The notes: generated from the sequence alone by a model not told the origin. A stretch of 64,000 nucleotides of DNA from Bacillus paralicheniformis (GCF_001042485.2 NZ_LBMN02000005.1:179218-243217); one strand, 5' to 3'; shown: positions 35,108 through 44,747, counted from the first letter of the stretch. Numbers and translations are program-made.

Positions 35108-35848
35108 TTATGTCAAATTCCTAAATGATACGAGCTGGACATCAGTAAGCTTATTCAAACGGATGACAACGTCCGGATCGGTTAAAAATTCAAGTTCATC
35201 GACTCTCGGATAATTATAAGAAGAGTTCGTCAAAAGCTCCTTATCGAGGTATGCCGGGTGGGTCATGACCTCCACGGTATCATGCTCTTCAAACAGTTCA
35301 GAGACGGCTTCTTCATCCTTTAAAGCCGCTTCGAGGACAGGTGAAAAAGAGTCTGTTGTTTTCACTCCTTTTTCCGTGATCACAGCACTCTCCATATTGC
35401 GCCTGACAGGCAAACGATACTCTTTGGCGAGCGTCAAAAATGCGTCTGAGATGCCCGGGGAAGCGTTGATGTGATGGTGGCTGTCCAAATGATCGGGTTC
35501 CAAGCCCATGTTGATGCATGTTTCAATCTGCGCTTTCCACTCTCGGTATACTTCATCAGTATCAATTGTAAAAGCACCTTGATAAAATGCGAGATTGCGA
35601 AAATTCCCCTTTGCATCGACGATCGTCCGGTGGTCAGACAAAAGCGGTCTTCCGCAGGTCAGCACCAAATGTACGCCGATCCCGAGCCCGGGCGATTCGC
35701 GAGCCAGCCGCGCCGCATGACCTGCGCCCGGCATATTTGTCATGAACGTCGCTGATGTTAAAATCCCCAGCTTATAGGCATCAATAATTCCATAGTTCAC
35801 GCCTCTTGAATATCCAAAATCATCAGCATTGATAATCAGTTTTTTCAT
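35108..35848 (-). CDS. chbG: ChbG/YdjC-family carbohydrate deacetylase
   Basis: A 246-residue cytosolic metal-dependent deacetylase. The catalytic and metal-binding motif NADDFG is at residues 7-12, with GIGVHLVLTCGRP near 57, LDSHHHINASP near 122 and EVMTHPAYLD near 195, the expected D-H-H set of the family. ChbG removes one N-acetyl group from chitobiose or chitobiose-6-phosphate. The gene is immediately upstream of a GlcNAc-type PTS permease (13-base gap, AAGGAG inside), so the two probably handle chitin-derived sugars. No phospho-beta-glucosidase or chitinase is adjacent. Confidence 0.85.
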   Translation of the reverse strand: MKKLIINADDFGYSRGVNYGIIDAYKLGILTSATFMTNMPGAGHAARLARESPGLGIGVHLVLTCGRPLLSDHRTIVDAKGNFRNLAFYQGAFTIDTDEVYREWKAQIETCINMGLEPDHLDSHHHINASPGISDAFLTLAKEYRLPVRRNMESAVITEKGVKTTDSFSPVLEAALKDEEAVSELFEEHDTVEVMTHPAYLDKELLTNSSYNYPRVDELEFLTDPDVVIRLNKLTDVQLVSFRNLT

Positions 35849-35921
35849 CCATCCAATACCCCTTATCAGTCTTTTTTAAAAAAAATATGCGGAGACGTAC
35901 CGTTTTACCCTAAATAGAAAA

Positions 35922-35972
35922 CGACAAAAGCTACTAGTAAAAACTGATTTTTGGTAGATTGACAAAAGCTAC
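35922..35972 (+). repeat. Pair of 13-bp direct repeats upstream of mmuM
   Basis: GACAAAAGCTACT occurs at 35922-35934 and 35960-35972, 38 bases apart, in the intergenic region between the divergent chbG and mmuM genes. Possibly a regulator binding pair; no known consensus fits, and no S-box or T-box structure is seen in the leader. Confidence 0.4.
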
Positions 35973-36059
35973 TGAAGTCTTTTAAACTATTTTTCATATA
36001 TTTTTAAAAACTCTAAAAAAGGAGGCCGGGGTCTCAAACGACAGATCCTCAACAATGAG

Positions 36060-37007
36060 ATGACCAATCCGATCCAATCGATTTTAGAACAATTTCCTAT
36101 CATCACACTTGACGGCGCGATGGCCACCGAGCTTGAACGGTACGGCTGTGATTTGAACGACAGCCTGTGGTCTGCAAAAATGCTCATCGAAAACCCCGAG
36201 CTTATCAAACAAGTGCATCTGGATTATTTCCGTGTGGGCGCCGATTGCGCGATGACAGCCAGCTATCAGTCGACGGTTGAAGGTTTCACAAAACGCGGCC
36301 TCAGTGAACAAGAAGCGCTCCACCTTATCCGGGAGTCTGTACGTCTTGCTGTAGAAGCACGCGATGAATTTTGGGCGGTTCCGGAAAACCGCAAAGGCCG
36401 GCCCAAACCGTTTGTAGCCGCTTCAGTAGGCCCTTACGGCGCTTTTTTAGCGGATGGTTCCGAATATCGGGGGGATTATGACGTCACAGAAGACGAATTG
36501 GCCGATTTTCACAGGCAGCGAATGGCCGCTTTAATCGATGCAGGCGCCGATATGTTAGCCTGTGAAACAATACCGTGCCTTTCAGAAGCAAAAGCAATCG
36601 TTCATTTATTGAAAGAATTCCCTGACACACATGCGTGGATCAGTTTCAGCGCTAAAGACGGACGTCATATCAGCGACGGCACGAAAGCCGGCGAATGCGC
36701 GAAATGGCTCGATCAGCATGACCAGGTTGCGGCAGTTGGCGTAAACTGTACGCGGCTGGAGCATGTCTCTTCGCTCATTGGCGGCATCAAAAAGCATACA
36801 GCTAAACCGATTATCGTCTATCCGAATTCCGGTGAACAGTATGATCCGGAGACAAAAACATGGCATGGTGCGGCATGCAAAGCTTCCTTCGGAGAAAGCG
36901 CCCGCAGCTGGTACAACCAAGGAGCACAGCTGATCGGCGGCTGCTGCAGAACAACACCTGAAGACATAAAAGCCGTCGCCGACTGGGCGAGAAAGCTGGA
37001 GATATGA
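36060..37007 (+). CDS. mmuM: Homocysteine S-methyltransferase
   Basis: A 315-residue zinc-dependent enzyme that methylates homocysteine to methionine using S-methylmethionine. Visible: [13 protein letters not shown] near residue 17, GVNCTRLEH with the first zinc Cys near 227, and [11 protein letters not shown] with the Cys pair near 293. It matches B. subtilis YbgG. The start codon at 36060 has only a poor ribosome site; a strong GGAGG lies about 35 bases upstream, followed by an out-of-frame ATG-AGA-TGA that overlaps it, so initiation may involve that leader. The next gene encodes the S-methylmethionine permease. Confidence 0.92.
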   Translation: MTNPIQSILEQFPIITLDGAMATELERYGCDLNDSLWSAKMLIENPELIKQVHLDYFRVGADCAMTASYQSTVEGFTKRGLSEQEALHLIRESVRLAVEARDEFWAVPENRKGRPKPFVAASVGPYGAFLADGSEYRGDYDVTEDELADFHRQRMAALIDAGADMLACETIPCLSEAKAIVHLLKEFPDTHAWISFSAKDGRHISDGTKAGECAKWLDQHDQVAAVGVNCTRLEHVSSLIGGIKKHTAKPIIVYPNSGEQYDPETKTWHGAACKASFGESARSWYNQGAQLIGGCCRTTPEDIKAVADWARKLEI

Positions 37008-38461
37008 TGGAACAGTCAAACAACAATCGTCAGAACTTTCAAAGAAAAATGCAAACGAGACACCTGATCATGCTCTCCTTGGGAGGCGTTATCGGCACGG
37101 GTCTTTTCTTAAGTTCCGGCTATACGATCTCACAGGCGGGTCCTGCCGGAACGATTTTAGCCTACTTAGTCGGGGCTCTGATTGTCTACCTTGTCATGCT
37201 CTGCCTCGGCGAATTATCGGTCGCCATGCCTGTCACCGGATCGTTTCATATGTATGCCTCCAAATTCATCGGGCCGGGCACCGGATTCACCGTCGCCTGG
37301 CTTTACTGGCTGACCTGGGCTGTCGCGCTGGGTTCGGAATTTACCGCTGCCGGGTTATTAATGCAGCGCTGGTTCCCCGATACTTCGGTGTGGATGTGGA
37401 GCGCGGTTTTCGCTGCACTGATTTTCGTGTTCAATGCTGTCTCAGTGAGATTTTTTGCCGAGTCCGAATTTTGGTTTTCGAGCATTAAAGTACTTGCCAT
37501 TATATTGTTTATTATTTTAGGCGGAGCGGCGATATTCGGCATCATCCCGCTACAAAATACAGATTCCGCACCGCTTCTTTCAAACTTTGCAGGAGAAGGC
37601 GGGCTCTTTCCGAACGGTTTCCTTCCAATTTTTATGGCGATGCTCTCCGTGAATTTTGCGTTTTCGGGTACGGAGCTGATCGGGATTGCCGCCGGAGAAA
37701 GCGCCGAACCGGAAAAGAACATTCCAAAAGCGATCAAGACAACACTCTGGAGACTGGTGCTTTTCTTCATCGGAACGATTTTCGTGCTCTCATGCCTCAT
37801 TCCGGTCAAAGAAGCCGGTGTGATCAAAAGCCCGTTCGTCGTCGTTTTTGACCGTATCGGTGTTCCATACGCGGCCGACATTATGAATTTTGTGATTCTG
37901 ACGGCTCTGCTTTCCGCGGCCAACTCAGGCTTATATGCTTGCTCCCGGATGCTCTGGTCACTGTCAAAAGAAAAAACGTTACACCCCGTTTTTCAAAAGC
38001 TGACTTCACGGGGAATTCCGTTGAACGCGCTGATTTTCAGTATGATCGGCGGCATTCTGTCGCTGCTCTCCAGTGTTTTTGCACCTGATTCCGTCTATAT
38101 CGTTCTTGTATCAATTTCAGGCTTTGCCGTTGTTGCCGTCTGGATGAGCATTGCAGCCTCGCAGTTCATGTTCCGCAGACGCTTTTTGGCTGAAGGAAAC
38201 ACCGCAGACGGCTTAAAATACCGGACACCGTTTTATCCGGCAGTACCGATTGCCGCTTTTCTATTATGTCTGGCATCCTGCATCGGCATTGCCTTTGATC
38301 CGAACCAAAGAATCGCCCTTTTTTGCGGTGTTCCATTTATGGCGTTATGCTATATCATCTACTATGCAAGAAACAGAAAGAATGGCGGAAAAATGTCTGA
38401 GCCCGTTAAAAAAGCAAGTTTGCATGTTTCGTTTTCTGAATACGAGGAAAAGAAAAACTAA
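37004..38461 (+). CDS. mmuP: S-methylmethionine permease
   Basis: A 485-residue amino-acid permease of the APC family with 12 membrane helices. The N-terminal motif [20 protein letters not shown] near residue 20 and [10 protein letters not shown] near 225 are typical of the YbgF/MmuP group. It overlaps the mmuM stop by four bases (ATGA), so the two are translated together and act as the import and use pair for S-methylmethionine. Confidence 0.9.
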   Translation: MMEQSNNNRQNFQRKMQTRHLIMLSLGGVIGTGLFLSSGYTISQAGPAGTILAYLVGALIVYLVMLCLGELSVAMPVTGSFHMYASKFIGPGTGFTVAWLYWLTWAVALGSEFTAAGLLMQRWFPDTSVWMWSAVFAALIFVFNAVSVRFFAESEFWFSSIKVLAIILFIILGGAAIFGIIPLQNTDSAPLLSNFAGEGGLFPNGFLPIFMAMLSVNFAFSGTELIGIAAGESAEPEKNIPKAIKTTLWRLVLFFIGTIFVLSCLIPVKEAGVIKSPFVVVFDRIGVPYAADIMNFVILTALLSAANSGLYACSRMLWSLSKEKTLHPVFQKLTSRGIPLNALIFSMIGGILSLLSSVFAPDSVYIVLVSISGFAVVAVWMSIAASQFMFRRRFLAEGNTADGLKYRTPFYPAVPIAAFLLCLASCIGIAFDPNQRIALFCGVPFMALCYIIYYARNRKNGGKMSEPVKKASLHVSFSEYEEKKN

Positions 38462-38487
38462 AATCTCGTATAAAGGAGCGAATTGTT

Positions 38488-38868
38488 ATGGAACATGTGA
38501 AAGCCCTTGCCATTAAAGGCATCATGACAATTGTGATACTGTACCTTGTTCTCGGGCTCGGGTTTAGTTTCAGTTTTGAAAACACCCTCTTCATCACAAT
38601 TGTTCTTGGCGCGGTATCCTATTTGCTGGGTGATTTGTTTATTTTGCCGAAGACCAATAACATCACAGCCACTTTAGCCGATTTAGGCGTCGCTTTTCTT
38701 GTCGTTTGGCTGATGGCTCTTGCGATGGGAACGGCTGCAAACACCGCTGCATTGGCCGCGTTTTTTGCAGCAGTCGCTATGGCAATCGGTGAATACATTT
38801 TCCATTTTTACTTGATGAATAAAGGCCTTGGCTCTCCCAACCGCAGAATGGAAACGAGAACGGAATAA
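38488..38868 (+). CDS. DUF2512 (YndM-like) membrane protein
   Basis: A 126-residue protein with four membrane helices (~8-26, ~31-48, ~58-78, ~85-108) and the [22 protein letters not shown] segment between helices 2 and 3 that marks DUF2512/YndM. AAAGGAG precedes the ATG. In B. subtilis yndM belongs to the sporulation sigma-B/G-type set, but no regulation can be seen here. Function unknown. Confidence 0.85.
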   Translation: MEHVKALAIKGIMTIVILYLVLGLGFSFSFENTLFITIVLGAVSYLLGDLFILPKTNNITATLADLGVAFLVVWLMALAMGTAANTAALAAFFAAVAMAIGEYIFHFYLMNKGLGSPNRRMETRTE

Positions 38869-38873
38869 TATAT

Positions 38874-38904
38874 AAAAAAACGTCCAGCAAACTGGACGTT
38901 TTTT
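38874..38904. terminator. Bidirectional terminator between the DUF2512 and vgb genes
   Basis: AAAAAACGTCCAG / CTGGACGTTTTTT with a four-base loop, T-runs on both strands, between two converging genes. Confidence 0.92.
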
Positions 38905-39790
38905 AATCAAGAATAGAGATTTTCCCAATACGGCCGCACTCTTCTGCAAACCAGATCGATTGGGCTGGTCCGGCCGCTATCCCGTGCGGTTCAGACTCGG
39001 CCGTCGGAATTGGATATTCCGTAATATCCCCGTTGACTGTAATGCGGCCGATTTGACCCGCACCCCATTCCGTAAACCACAGGGCACCATCGCCGCCGGC
39101 GGTAATCGCGTGCGGGCGGGCATTGGCTGTCGGAAGCGGGTATTCGCTGATCTTCCCTGAGACCGCAATTCTCCCAATTTGATTTTCGTTTATTTCTGTA
39201 AACCACAAAGCTCCGTCCGGGCCTGCAGTGATTCCGACCGGTCCGGATTGTTCTCCAGGAAGCGGATACTCGCTGATGTCTCCATCTGCCGTTATTCGCC
39301 CGATGGAGCCGCTTTGATTTTGTGTAAACCAGAGTGCATCGTCTGCTCCCCTTGTAATAAATGACGGGAAGGCTCCCGGTTTGGGCAGTTTATATTCAGT
39401 GATTTCGCCTGAAGATGACAGCCTGCCGATTTGATGTCCGGCCATATCGGTATACCACATGGCATCGTCACAGCCTACGGTGATCCCAAACGGGGCAGTA
39501 CCTGGAGGAAGGGCATACTCAGTTATTTCCCCTTGAGGCGTCATTTTTCCGATTTTCCCCGCTTTATACTCCGTAAACCATAGCTCACCGCTAATCCCGG
39601 GAGTAATAATCGAGGCGCCTGCGCTCTTCGTCGGAATCGTATATTCGGTAATATCTCCAGACTCTGTGAGCATACCGATCCGGTTTCCCTTTTGTTCAGT
39701 AAACCAAATGCGCCCGTTTGCACATACGGCGATCCCGTACGGACCCGACTCGGGGTCGGGAACGTGATATTCAGTCATGCGAATCTGCAT
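38903..39790 (-). CDS. vgb: Virginiamycin B lyase-like beta-propeller protein
   Basis: A 295-residue protein made of seven ~42-residue blades, each with a variant of ITEYPLP...P.GI..G.DGALWFTE...QIGRI. This is the streptogramin B lyase (Vgb) family, which linearises group B streptogramins by a non-hydrolytic C-O elimination. The His/Glu residues near the centre of the propeller (PHAITAGGDGALWFTEW near residue 228 and PHGIAAGP near 270) are in the positions expected for the catalytic site. The start at 39790 follows GGGAGGG; the longer frame to 39853 lacks a ribosome site. Whether it confers resistance is not known; many Bacillus chromosomes carry such genes. Confidence 0.85.
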   Translation of the reverse strand: MQIRMTEYHVPDPESGPYGIAVCANGRIWFTEQKGNRIGMLTESGDITEYTIPTKSAGASIITPGISGELWFTEYKAGKIGKMTPQGEITEYALPPGTAPFGITVGCDDAMWYTDMAGHQIGRLSSSGEITEYKLPKPGAFPSFITRGADDALWFTQNQSGSIGRITADGDISEYPLPGEQSGPVGITAGPDGALWFTEINENQIGRIAVSGKISEYPLPTANARPHAITAGGDGALWFTEWGAGQIGRITVNGDITEYPIPTAESEPHGIAAGPAQSIWFAEECGRIGKISILD

Positions 39791-40132
39791 GAGCGACCCT
39801 CCCTTTATTCCATTTTCCTTGAGCATCTGACCTTTCAGAACGCTCCCAGGCATTTCTCATTTTCATGTTACCTCAGGCGGAGCATGCAGTGAAACAGAAA
39901 GTTCCATTAAATATAAACTGTACAGGCATGCTCTAGTATCATAAGATTGTTTTAAAGCATAAACTTATTTTTCTATATATGGTTCAATAAGGAACCGTCT
40001 GCCAGATCTTATCATTTTGAAATATATTCATATTATCGCCCTATCAATTCATTGGTGACGGCATACTTTGTGTATAAAGGCAACCGCTGTCTCAGGCGGA
40101 CCAAAACAAAGAAAGAAGTGGATGTGTTCTGC
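39791..40132. other. Intergenic region without a recognised gene
   Basis: About 340 AT-rich bases between the divergent vgb and sulfotransferase genes. A frame for the sulfotransferase remains open from 40052, but without a ribosome site. No repeat or riboswitch seen. Confidence 0.4.
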
Positions 40133-40897
40133 ATGTTTGAAGATGAGAGACTGAATCGCTTGATTTACCTTTATACCCCTCTTTTTGCGAAAGATTTTCC
40201 GATCATTCTGTTCTGGATTCCAAAAAGCGGCTGCACGACGCTGAATCGCTGGTTCTTTTTCCAAAACGGACTGCTTGAAGATGTTGGCCGAAGATGCGCG
40301 GGGGAGGTTCATCACTACAGAAATACGATCTATACGCAGCAGCCGGATTATGTGAAGGATCTTCTGGCAGAATTAAAAGAGGGAAAAAAGGACACTTACA
40401 AGCTTGTGCGCAACCCTTTCCGGAGAGCAGTCAGTTCCTTTCTGGCGGCAATTTGCTCCCCGAATTTTATCTGTCTGTTCAACAGTGACATGAATACAGG
40501 GCTGTCTTTCACCCAATTCTTGCATTATTTAAAAGATTTGGGGCCGGAAATCAGCGCCATTGACCGGCACCTTGGTCCTCAGTATCTCGAAGGAGAAGAA
40601 GAGTTTGTTACCAATTATATTTACCTCGAGCAATTCAGCGCGCAAATCAGAGAGATTGAAAACAAATACAAATTATTGAAATCTCCGATATCACAGCTGT
40701 CGAAATCACCGCACCATCTTTCCGATACTATGCTCAAAAAAGGAAAATTCGCGGACACCGTTTTCACCATGTCATCCTTCGACTGGGTGTTACCGACTTT
40801 TGAGAGCTTTTACAATGACGAAACAAAAGAGCTGGTGCAGGAGATTTTTGCGAAGGACTTCGAAGTCTACGGCTTTGATCCGAAACATATCAAGTAA
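40133..40897 (+). CDS. Sulfotransferase family protein
   Basis: A 254-residue protein of the sulfotransferase family 2 type. The PAPS 5'-phosphosulfate loop is WIPKSGCTTLNRWFF near residue 27-41, and the 3'-phosphate motif is KLVRNPFRRAVSSF near 90. It has no signal peptide. The start is uncertain: ATG 40133 is used, but the frame is open to TTG 40052, and neither has a convincing ribosome site. Bacillus rarely carries sulfotransferases; relatives modify carbohydrates, lipids or glycans. It stands alone, with no PAPS-synthesis gene near. Substrate unknown. Confidence 0.8.
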   Translation: MFEDERLNRLIYLYTPLFAKDFPIILFWIPKSGCTTLNRWFFFQNGLLEDVGRRCAGEVHHYRNTIYTQQPDYVKDLLAELKEGKKDTYKLVRNPFRRAVSSFLAAICSPNFICLFNSDMNTGLSFTQFLHYLKDLGPEISAIDRHLGPQYLEGEEEFVTNYIYLEQFSAQIREIENKYKLLKSPISQLSKSPHHLSDTMLKKGKFADTVFTMSSFDWVLPTFESFYNDETKELVQEIFAKDFEVYGFDPKHIK

Positions 40898-41051
40898 ACC
40901 GGAACTCGGCCATCACATTACGATCTCCTTTCAATTCGATTACATTTTGGAAAATTGATTCCAAATGGTTTCTTTTTCAGAGACGATCGTTTAGAATGCC
41001 CACTAAAGGTCATTTTAAGAATCACTTCTGTTTGAAGAAAGGAGATATATT

Positions 41052-41819
41052 ATGAAAAAAGGCATATCATCTCTCATGATTGGATTATTGGCTGTCGTAT
41101 TGGGCGCCTGCACTTCAAATCATGATGATCAGCAATCCAAGGCAAACAATCAAGAAAAAACAGCCCAAAGCGGGCAGCAGGATCAAGAAAAGCAAATGAA
41201 AGCCATGCAGAAAAAGCTTGATCAGCAAAAAGTCGATGATACAAAAACAGTGGCTGTCGTTAACGATGAAAAGATCACAGGCAAGGACTATAACAGCGTA
41301 TTATCAACCGCACAAATGCAGTATCAGCAAACAGGACAGGATCCGACTTCAAAAGATGCGGCACAGCAAATCAAAAAGCAGGCCATCGACAGCCTGGTCG
41401 GACAGGCTTTAATTACCCAAGAAGCGGACAAAAAAGGCTACAAAGCATCTGAGAAAGAAATTGAAAAACAGCTGGACGAAAGCAAAAAGCAGTATAAAAA
41501 TGAACAAGATTTTGAGGAAGCTGTCAAGAAAGCCGGCTTAAACATGAACACGCTGAAAAGTGACATTGCCGACAATATCAAAACAGAAAAATATATTGAC
41601 AAAGAACTGCCGGCAGATCAGGTCACAGACAAAGAAATCAAAGATTACTATGATCAATTTGCCGCACAGCAAAAAGACAGCGGACAGAAAAACACACCTG
41701 CGTTTGACGATGTCAAGAAACAAATCCAAGACATGCTCAAACAGCAAAAAAGACAGGAAAAACTCGGACAGCAGGTTGAAAAACTGAAAAAAAGCGCCGA
41801 TGTGAAAGTGGAAATTTAA
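41052..41819 (+). CDS. SurA N-terminal domain lipoprotein
   Basis: A 255-residue lipoprotein: signal MKKGISSLMIGLLAVVLGAC with the lipobox Cys at 20, a Gln/Lys-rich linker to ~70, then a helical SurA-N-like chaperone domain (TVAVVNDEKITGKDYNSVL near 78; ALITQEADKKGYKASEKEIE near 125; EIKDYYDQFAAQQKD near 195). A parvulin PPIase domain as in PrsA is absent, so it would be a chaperone-only relative acting on the outer face of the membrane. AAAGGAG precedes the ATG. A strong terminator follows. Confidence 0.85.
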   Translation: MKKGISSLMIGLLAVVLGACTSNHDDQQSKANNQEKTAQSGQQDQEKQMKAMQKKLDQQKVDDTKTVAVVNDEKITGKDYNSVLSTAQMQYQQTGQDPTSKDAAQQIKKQAIDSLVGQALITQEADKKGYKASEKEIEKQLDESKKQYKNEQDFEEAVKKAGLNMNTLKSDIADNIKTEKYIDKELPADQVTDKEIKDYYDQFAAQQKDSGQKNTPAFDDVKKQIQDMLKQQKRQEKLGQQVEKLKKSADVKVEI

Positions 41820-41822
41820 CAA

Positions 41823-41858
41823 AGTCAGCCATCCGTTACAGGATGGCTGACTCGTTTT
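41823..41858 (+). terminator. Terminator of the SurA-like lipoprotein gene
   Basis: AGTCAGCCATCC / GGATGGCTGACT 12-bp stem with a six-base loop and CGTTTTATTT tail; it lies between converging genes. Confidence 0.9.
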
Positions 41859-41869
41859 ATTTATCAGGT

Positions 41870-42934
41870 TTATTCAAGCGACTCTATCGCCGCCATCACA
41901 TCAGCTTCATGAAAAGATCCCATCAGACATAAAGATTCATCCGGACGCACGGCATGAGCGGCAACGGTCCGTTTTGCCTCTTCAACGTTTTCTAAAATGC
42001 CTAAATCGCTAAGTCTTTTCGGAAAACCGAGCCCTTCATAAAAGGGAATCAGTTCGGCAATTTCATCTGTCCGTCCTTCTAAAGCAAGCTGCACGAGTAT
42101 CCCGTAGGCTACCTTTTGGCCGTGCAGCACACGATGGGTTTCGGGGATGAACGTTAAGCCGTTGTGGATTGCATGGGCTCCGGCCATTCTGCCATAGCGT
42201 CCCGCATATCCACCTACTGTGCCAGCCAGCGCGATAACCGCTTCGAGGACATGTGCGAAAGATGAGGAGGTTTCGCCTTTTTCAAGACTTTCTATGGCTT
42301 TCAGACTTTCTGTCAACAAAATATCCCGAATATAGACAGACTGCCTCAGCCCTGTCTGAACCATGATGGAAAGCGAATCGGCCGTATTTCTGATGATCGC
42401 TTCGGCCTCATACCATTTCGCAAGCGTATCACCGATTCCGCTTTTCACATAAGCGACCGGCGAAGAAAGGAGAAGCAGCGGATCGACCAGCGTCAAATAG
42501 CTTGAGCGCTTATGGTATTGGACGCCCGAAAAGTTGCCGTCATCATCATAGATCACGCTTAACGGCGTGCTTGCCGCGCATGTTCCCGGGATCGTCGGAA
42601 TCATCATGACTTCAATGTTCAACAAATCGGCGGCTGCCTTCGCCGTATCTAAGACGGTTCCCCCGCCTATCCCGATGATGACATCTGCCGATTCTGCTGC
42701 TTCTGCTGCTTTTTTAATCTTATTTAGGGAACTGCAGCCCGTATGCTGAACGACTTTCCAATCGTTTGGAGGCGTCGTATAACTCGTAAAAGCTTTAAAC
42801 GATTTGACTCCAGTAATGATGACGGGCCGTTCGAATGCATTCGCAAATGACGGCAGTTCTTTCGCGATCCCCTCTCTGCAAACGTACTGGTTCGGACCGC
42901 TTCTGACAATATCTTCAGGCTGCATATTTCCCAC
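41870..42934 (-). CDS. Iron-containing alcohol/glycerol dehydrogenase-like protein
   Basis: A 354-residue protein of the GldA/DhqS-like Fe-ADH superfamily. The NAD-binding motif GIGGGTVLDTAKAAADL is near residue 90, PTIPGTCAASTPLS near 120, and the metal site HAIHNGLTFIPETHRVLHGQKVAYG near 250-275 contains the conserved His residues. It is the third gene of an operon with a saccharopine-dehydrogenase-like gene and a methyltransferase, eight bases from its neighbour. The true substrate is unknown; with these partners a role in making a small opine- or polyol-type metabolite is possible. The operon has a Fur-like box upstream. Confidence 0.75.
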   Translation of the reverse strand: MGNMQPEDIVRSGPNQYVCREGIAKELPSFANAFERPVIITGVKSFKAFTSYTTPPNDWKVVQHTGCSSLNKIKKAAEAAESADVIIGIGGGTVLDTAKAAADLLNIEVMMIPTIPGTCAASTPLSVIYDDDGNFSGVQYHKRSSYLTLVDPLLLLSSPVAYVKSGIGDTLAKWYEAEAIIRNTADSLSIMVQTGLRQSVYIRDILLTESLKAIESLEKGETSSSFAHVLEAVIALAGTVGGYAGRYGRMAGAHAIHNGLTFIPETHRVLHGQKVAYGILVQLALEGRTDEIAELIPFYEGLGFPKRLSDLGILENVEEAKRTVAAHAVRPDESLCLMGSFHEADVMAAIESLE

Positions 42935-42942
42935 TCCTTCTA

Positions 42943-44058
42943 TTATTTTCTAATATTTATCATCTCACTTTCTAACAAGATGTCAAACGATATCACAAAC
43001 CGGTCACCGGTTTCTTTCTGAATTAAGCAAGACTCTCTTCCTTCCCATTCAAGCTCAAACAGCTGTTCCAAATGAAATATTCCGTGTGGAAAGCTTCCGG
43101 TATACAAAGCTGACGCGGCTGCAGCGGCTGTCTGTGCGGTAATGAATGATTCATTTTCGCCGAACAGCGCGATGCCTGTCCCGGTGCTCCGGCCGTTTTT
43201 CAATCCTTCAGCATCCACCTTTACCGCGTATTGCGCTGATCCGATGTTGAGCACCCCCAGCATACGGACCGCCAGATTTCGAATTCCCTTATTGTTTAAG
43301 AGCTTGACTGCGCCGATTTTTTGCATGGCCGCAATCAGTGCGGTGGCAGGCCTTGAATCAAAGCAAAGCCGGGTAGAAACAGAAGGGACGGCTAATGTGC
43401 CTGGCAATGTCACCTGATCGGAAAAAGGAAACCGGTACGCTGTCCGGCCCCCCAATCGCCCGCCGAAGTTTGTCCGCCGGCCGTCTGTAAAACTGCTGAC
43501 TTCCATCAAGCGTCCATTTTCTTTCACATCATACACCGTATTCAGATGGTCAACTGTCCACTCGATCGCCGCTTTTCCGTGGCTGTCACCTAAACCGAGC
43601 ATGATCGCAATATCAATCCGGCTCGTTTCATCGAGAGCCTGGGCGGCTTTCTGCGCAAGTAAATTGGTAAGCCCCGGAGCCAGGCCGACGCTTAATAATC
43701 CCGTGCCGCGGCATGCTTCGTCATTCAGCTGTTCAAGCTGAGCCAAAAATGAACCGTTCGCCGTAATGTCGATATAATCCGTGCCGCTCGCCAGACAAGC
43801 CTCTGCCAACTCAGTGTTTTCCTGATCGATGCACACGATCACCAGCTTCGTCGTCTTGAGCCAATCCCAGTCAGCCGGTGCATCTCTGTTGAAACGCATC
43901 GGCTTCACTTGGCCGCCCGTTTCCTGACTAAAACGCTCGGCGTGATCCAGGTTTCTTCCGGCAGCATACACACGGCCCGGATATTTTTCCCCGAGACTCC
44001 GGCAGATTTGGGCGCCGACATGACCGTACCCGCCGATCACGACAATATGTTTCTTCAT
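42943..44058 (-). CDS. Saccharopine dehydrogenase-like NAD(P)-binding protein
   Basis: A 371-residue protein with an N-terminal Rossmann fold (HIVVIGGYGHVGAQICRSLG, residues 4-23; DYIDITANGSFL near 95; GLAPGLTNLLA near 128), the pattern of saccharopine dehydrogenase and related reductases that join or split amino/keto acids. The start at 44058 has GGAGGC ten bases upstream and overlaps the methyltransferase stop as ATGA; the longer frame to 44217 is not supported. In the operon it follows the methyltransferase and precedes an Fe-ADH-like gene. Confidence 0.8.
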   Translation of the reverse strand: MKKHIVVIGGYGHVGAQICRSLGEKYPGRVYAAGRNLDHAERFSQETGGQVKPMRFNRDAPADWDWLKTTKLVIVCIDQENTELAEACLASGTDYIDITANGSFLAQLEQLNDEACRGTGLLSVGLAPGLTNLLAQKAAQALDETSRIDIAIMLGLGDSHGKAAIEWTVDHLNTVYDVKENGRLMEVSSFTDGRRTNFGGRLGGRTAYRFPFSDQVTLPGTLAVPSVSTRLCFDSRPATALIAAMQKIGAVKLLNNKGIRNLAVRMLGVLNIGSAQYAVKVDAEGLKNGRSTGTGIALFGENESFITAQTAAAAASALYTGSFPHGIFHLEQLFELEWEGRESCLIQKETGDRFVISFDILLESEMINIRK

Positions 44059-44747
44059 TGTTTGCCGCCTCCTTTCACAGCAAACCAGCCGTCGATTACA
44101 TAAGCGCTGAAAAATCTCGTTGCGTTTGTAAAGCCTGCTTTGCCGAGCAGATCCTCCACCTCTGAAGCCGGCACCGGATGAGAGCGGCTGCCGATTGAAG
44201 CGGAAAAGCTCTCCCATTCCTGTTCAGAAATCCCGCCTGCCAGCATATGCTCCTTCCAGGCACACATCTGCCACTTGAATGCCTCTGACGTCATGTCGCC
44301 TTGAATGGCTGCAATGAAAAACGGAGCGCCATCCGCTAATCTTGAGGCGATCTGCTGCAAAAATTCAAGCTTATGGCGGACAAAGTGAAGCACAAGCATG
44401 CATGTCGCAGCATCATATTGAAATCCGCACTCAAGCTGATGTACTTCTCCTTCAATCAGATCGGCTTGAGGCTGAATTCCGGCGAGCTCCAGCCTTTTTC
44501 TCGCCAAACCGAGCATGCTGGCAGACGGATCGACTCCTGTAAATGACCAATTCGGGTGTCTTTTTGCAAGCGTCACGAGCTCCTGCCCACCTCCGGCCCC
44601 GACGACCATCACATTAGCCGCATCTTCAGAAAACCGGACCGTCAACAAGCGATCCATCATATCGTAGAGCATTTCATAGCATGGGATTTTTAAAGGGATT
44701 TTCTTTTCGTATTGATAGACATCAGGATGATTCCAGTCCATGTTCAC
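44055..44747 (-). CDS. SAM-dependent methyltransferase
   Basis: A 230-residue class I methyltransferase. Motif I is VMVVGAGGGQELVTLA near residue 45, motif II TGVDPSASMLGLARKRLE near 70, and motif IV AATCMLVLHFV near 112. The start is GTG at 44747 (MNMDWNHPDVYQYEKK) after AAAGGAG. It is the first gene of the three-gene operon with the saccharopine-DH-like and Fe-ADH-like genes. A Fur-like 15-bp dyad (44779-44793) lies just downstream of a TATAAT, so iron control is suspected. Substrate unknown. Confidence 0.8.
   Translation of the reverse strand: MNMDWNHPDVYQYEKKIPLKIPCYEMLYDMMDRLLTVRFSEDAANVMVVGAGGGQELVTLAKRHPNWSFTGVDPSASMLGLARKRLELAGIQPQADLIEGEVHQLECGFQYDAATCMLVLHFVRHKLEFLQQIASRLADGAPFFIAAIQGDMTSEAFKWQMCAWKEHMLAGGISEQEWESFSASIGSRSHPVPASEVEDLLGKAGFTNATRFFSAYVIDGWFAVKGGGKQ

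Noticed and set aside
35849..36059. SAM (S-box) or T-box riboswitch before mmuM-mmuP
   Set aside because: The conserved cores and a terminator hairpin were not found in the leader.
38903..39790. Tandem DNA repeats or CRISPR
   Set aside because: The repeated pattern is the seven-blade protein repeat of Vgb with diverged codons, not a DNA repeat array.
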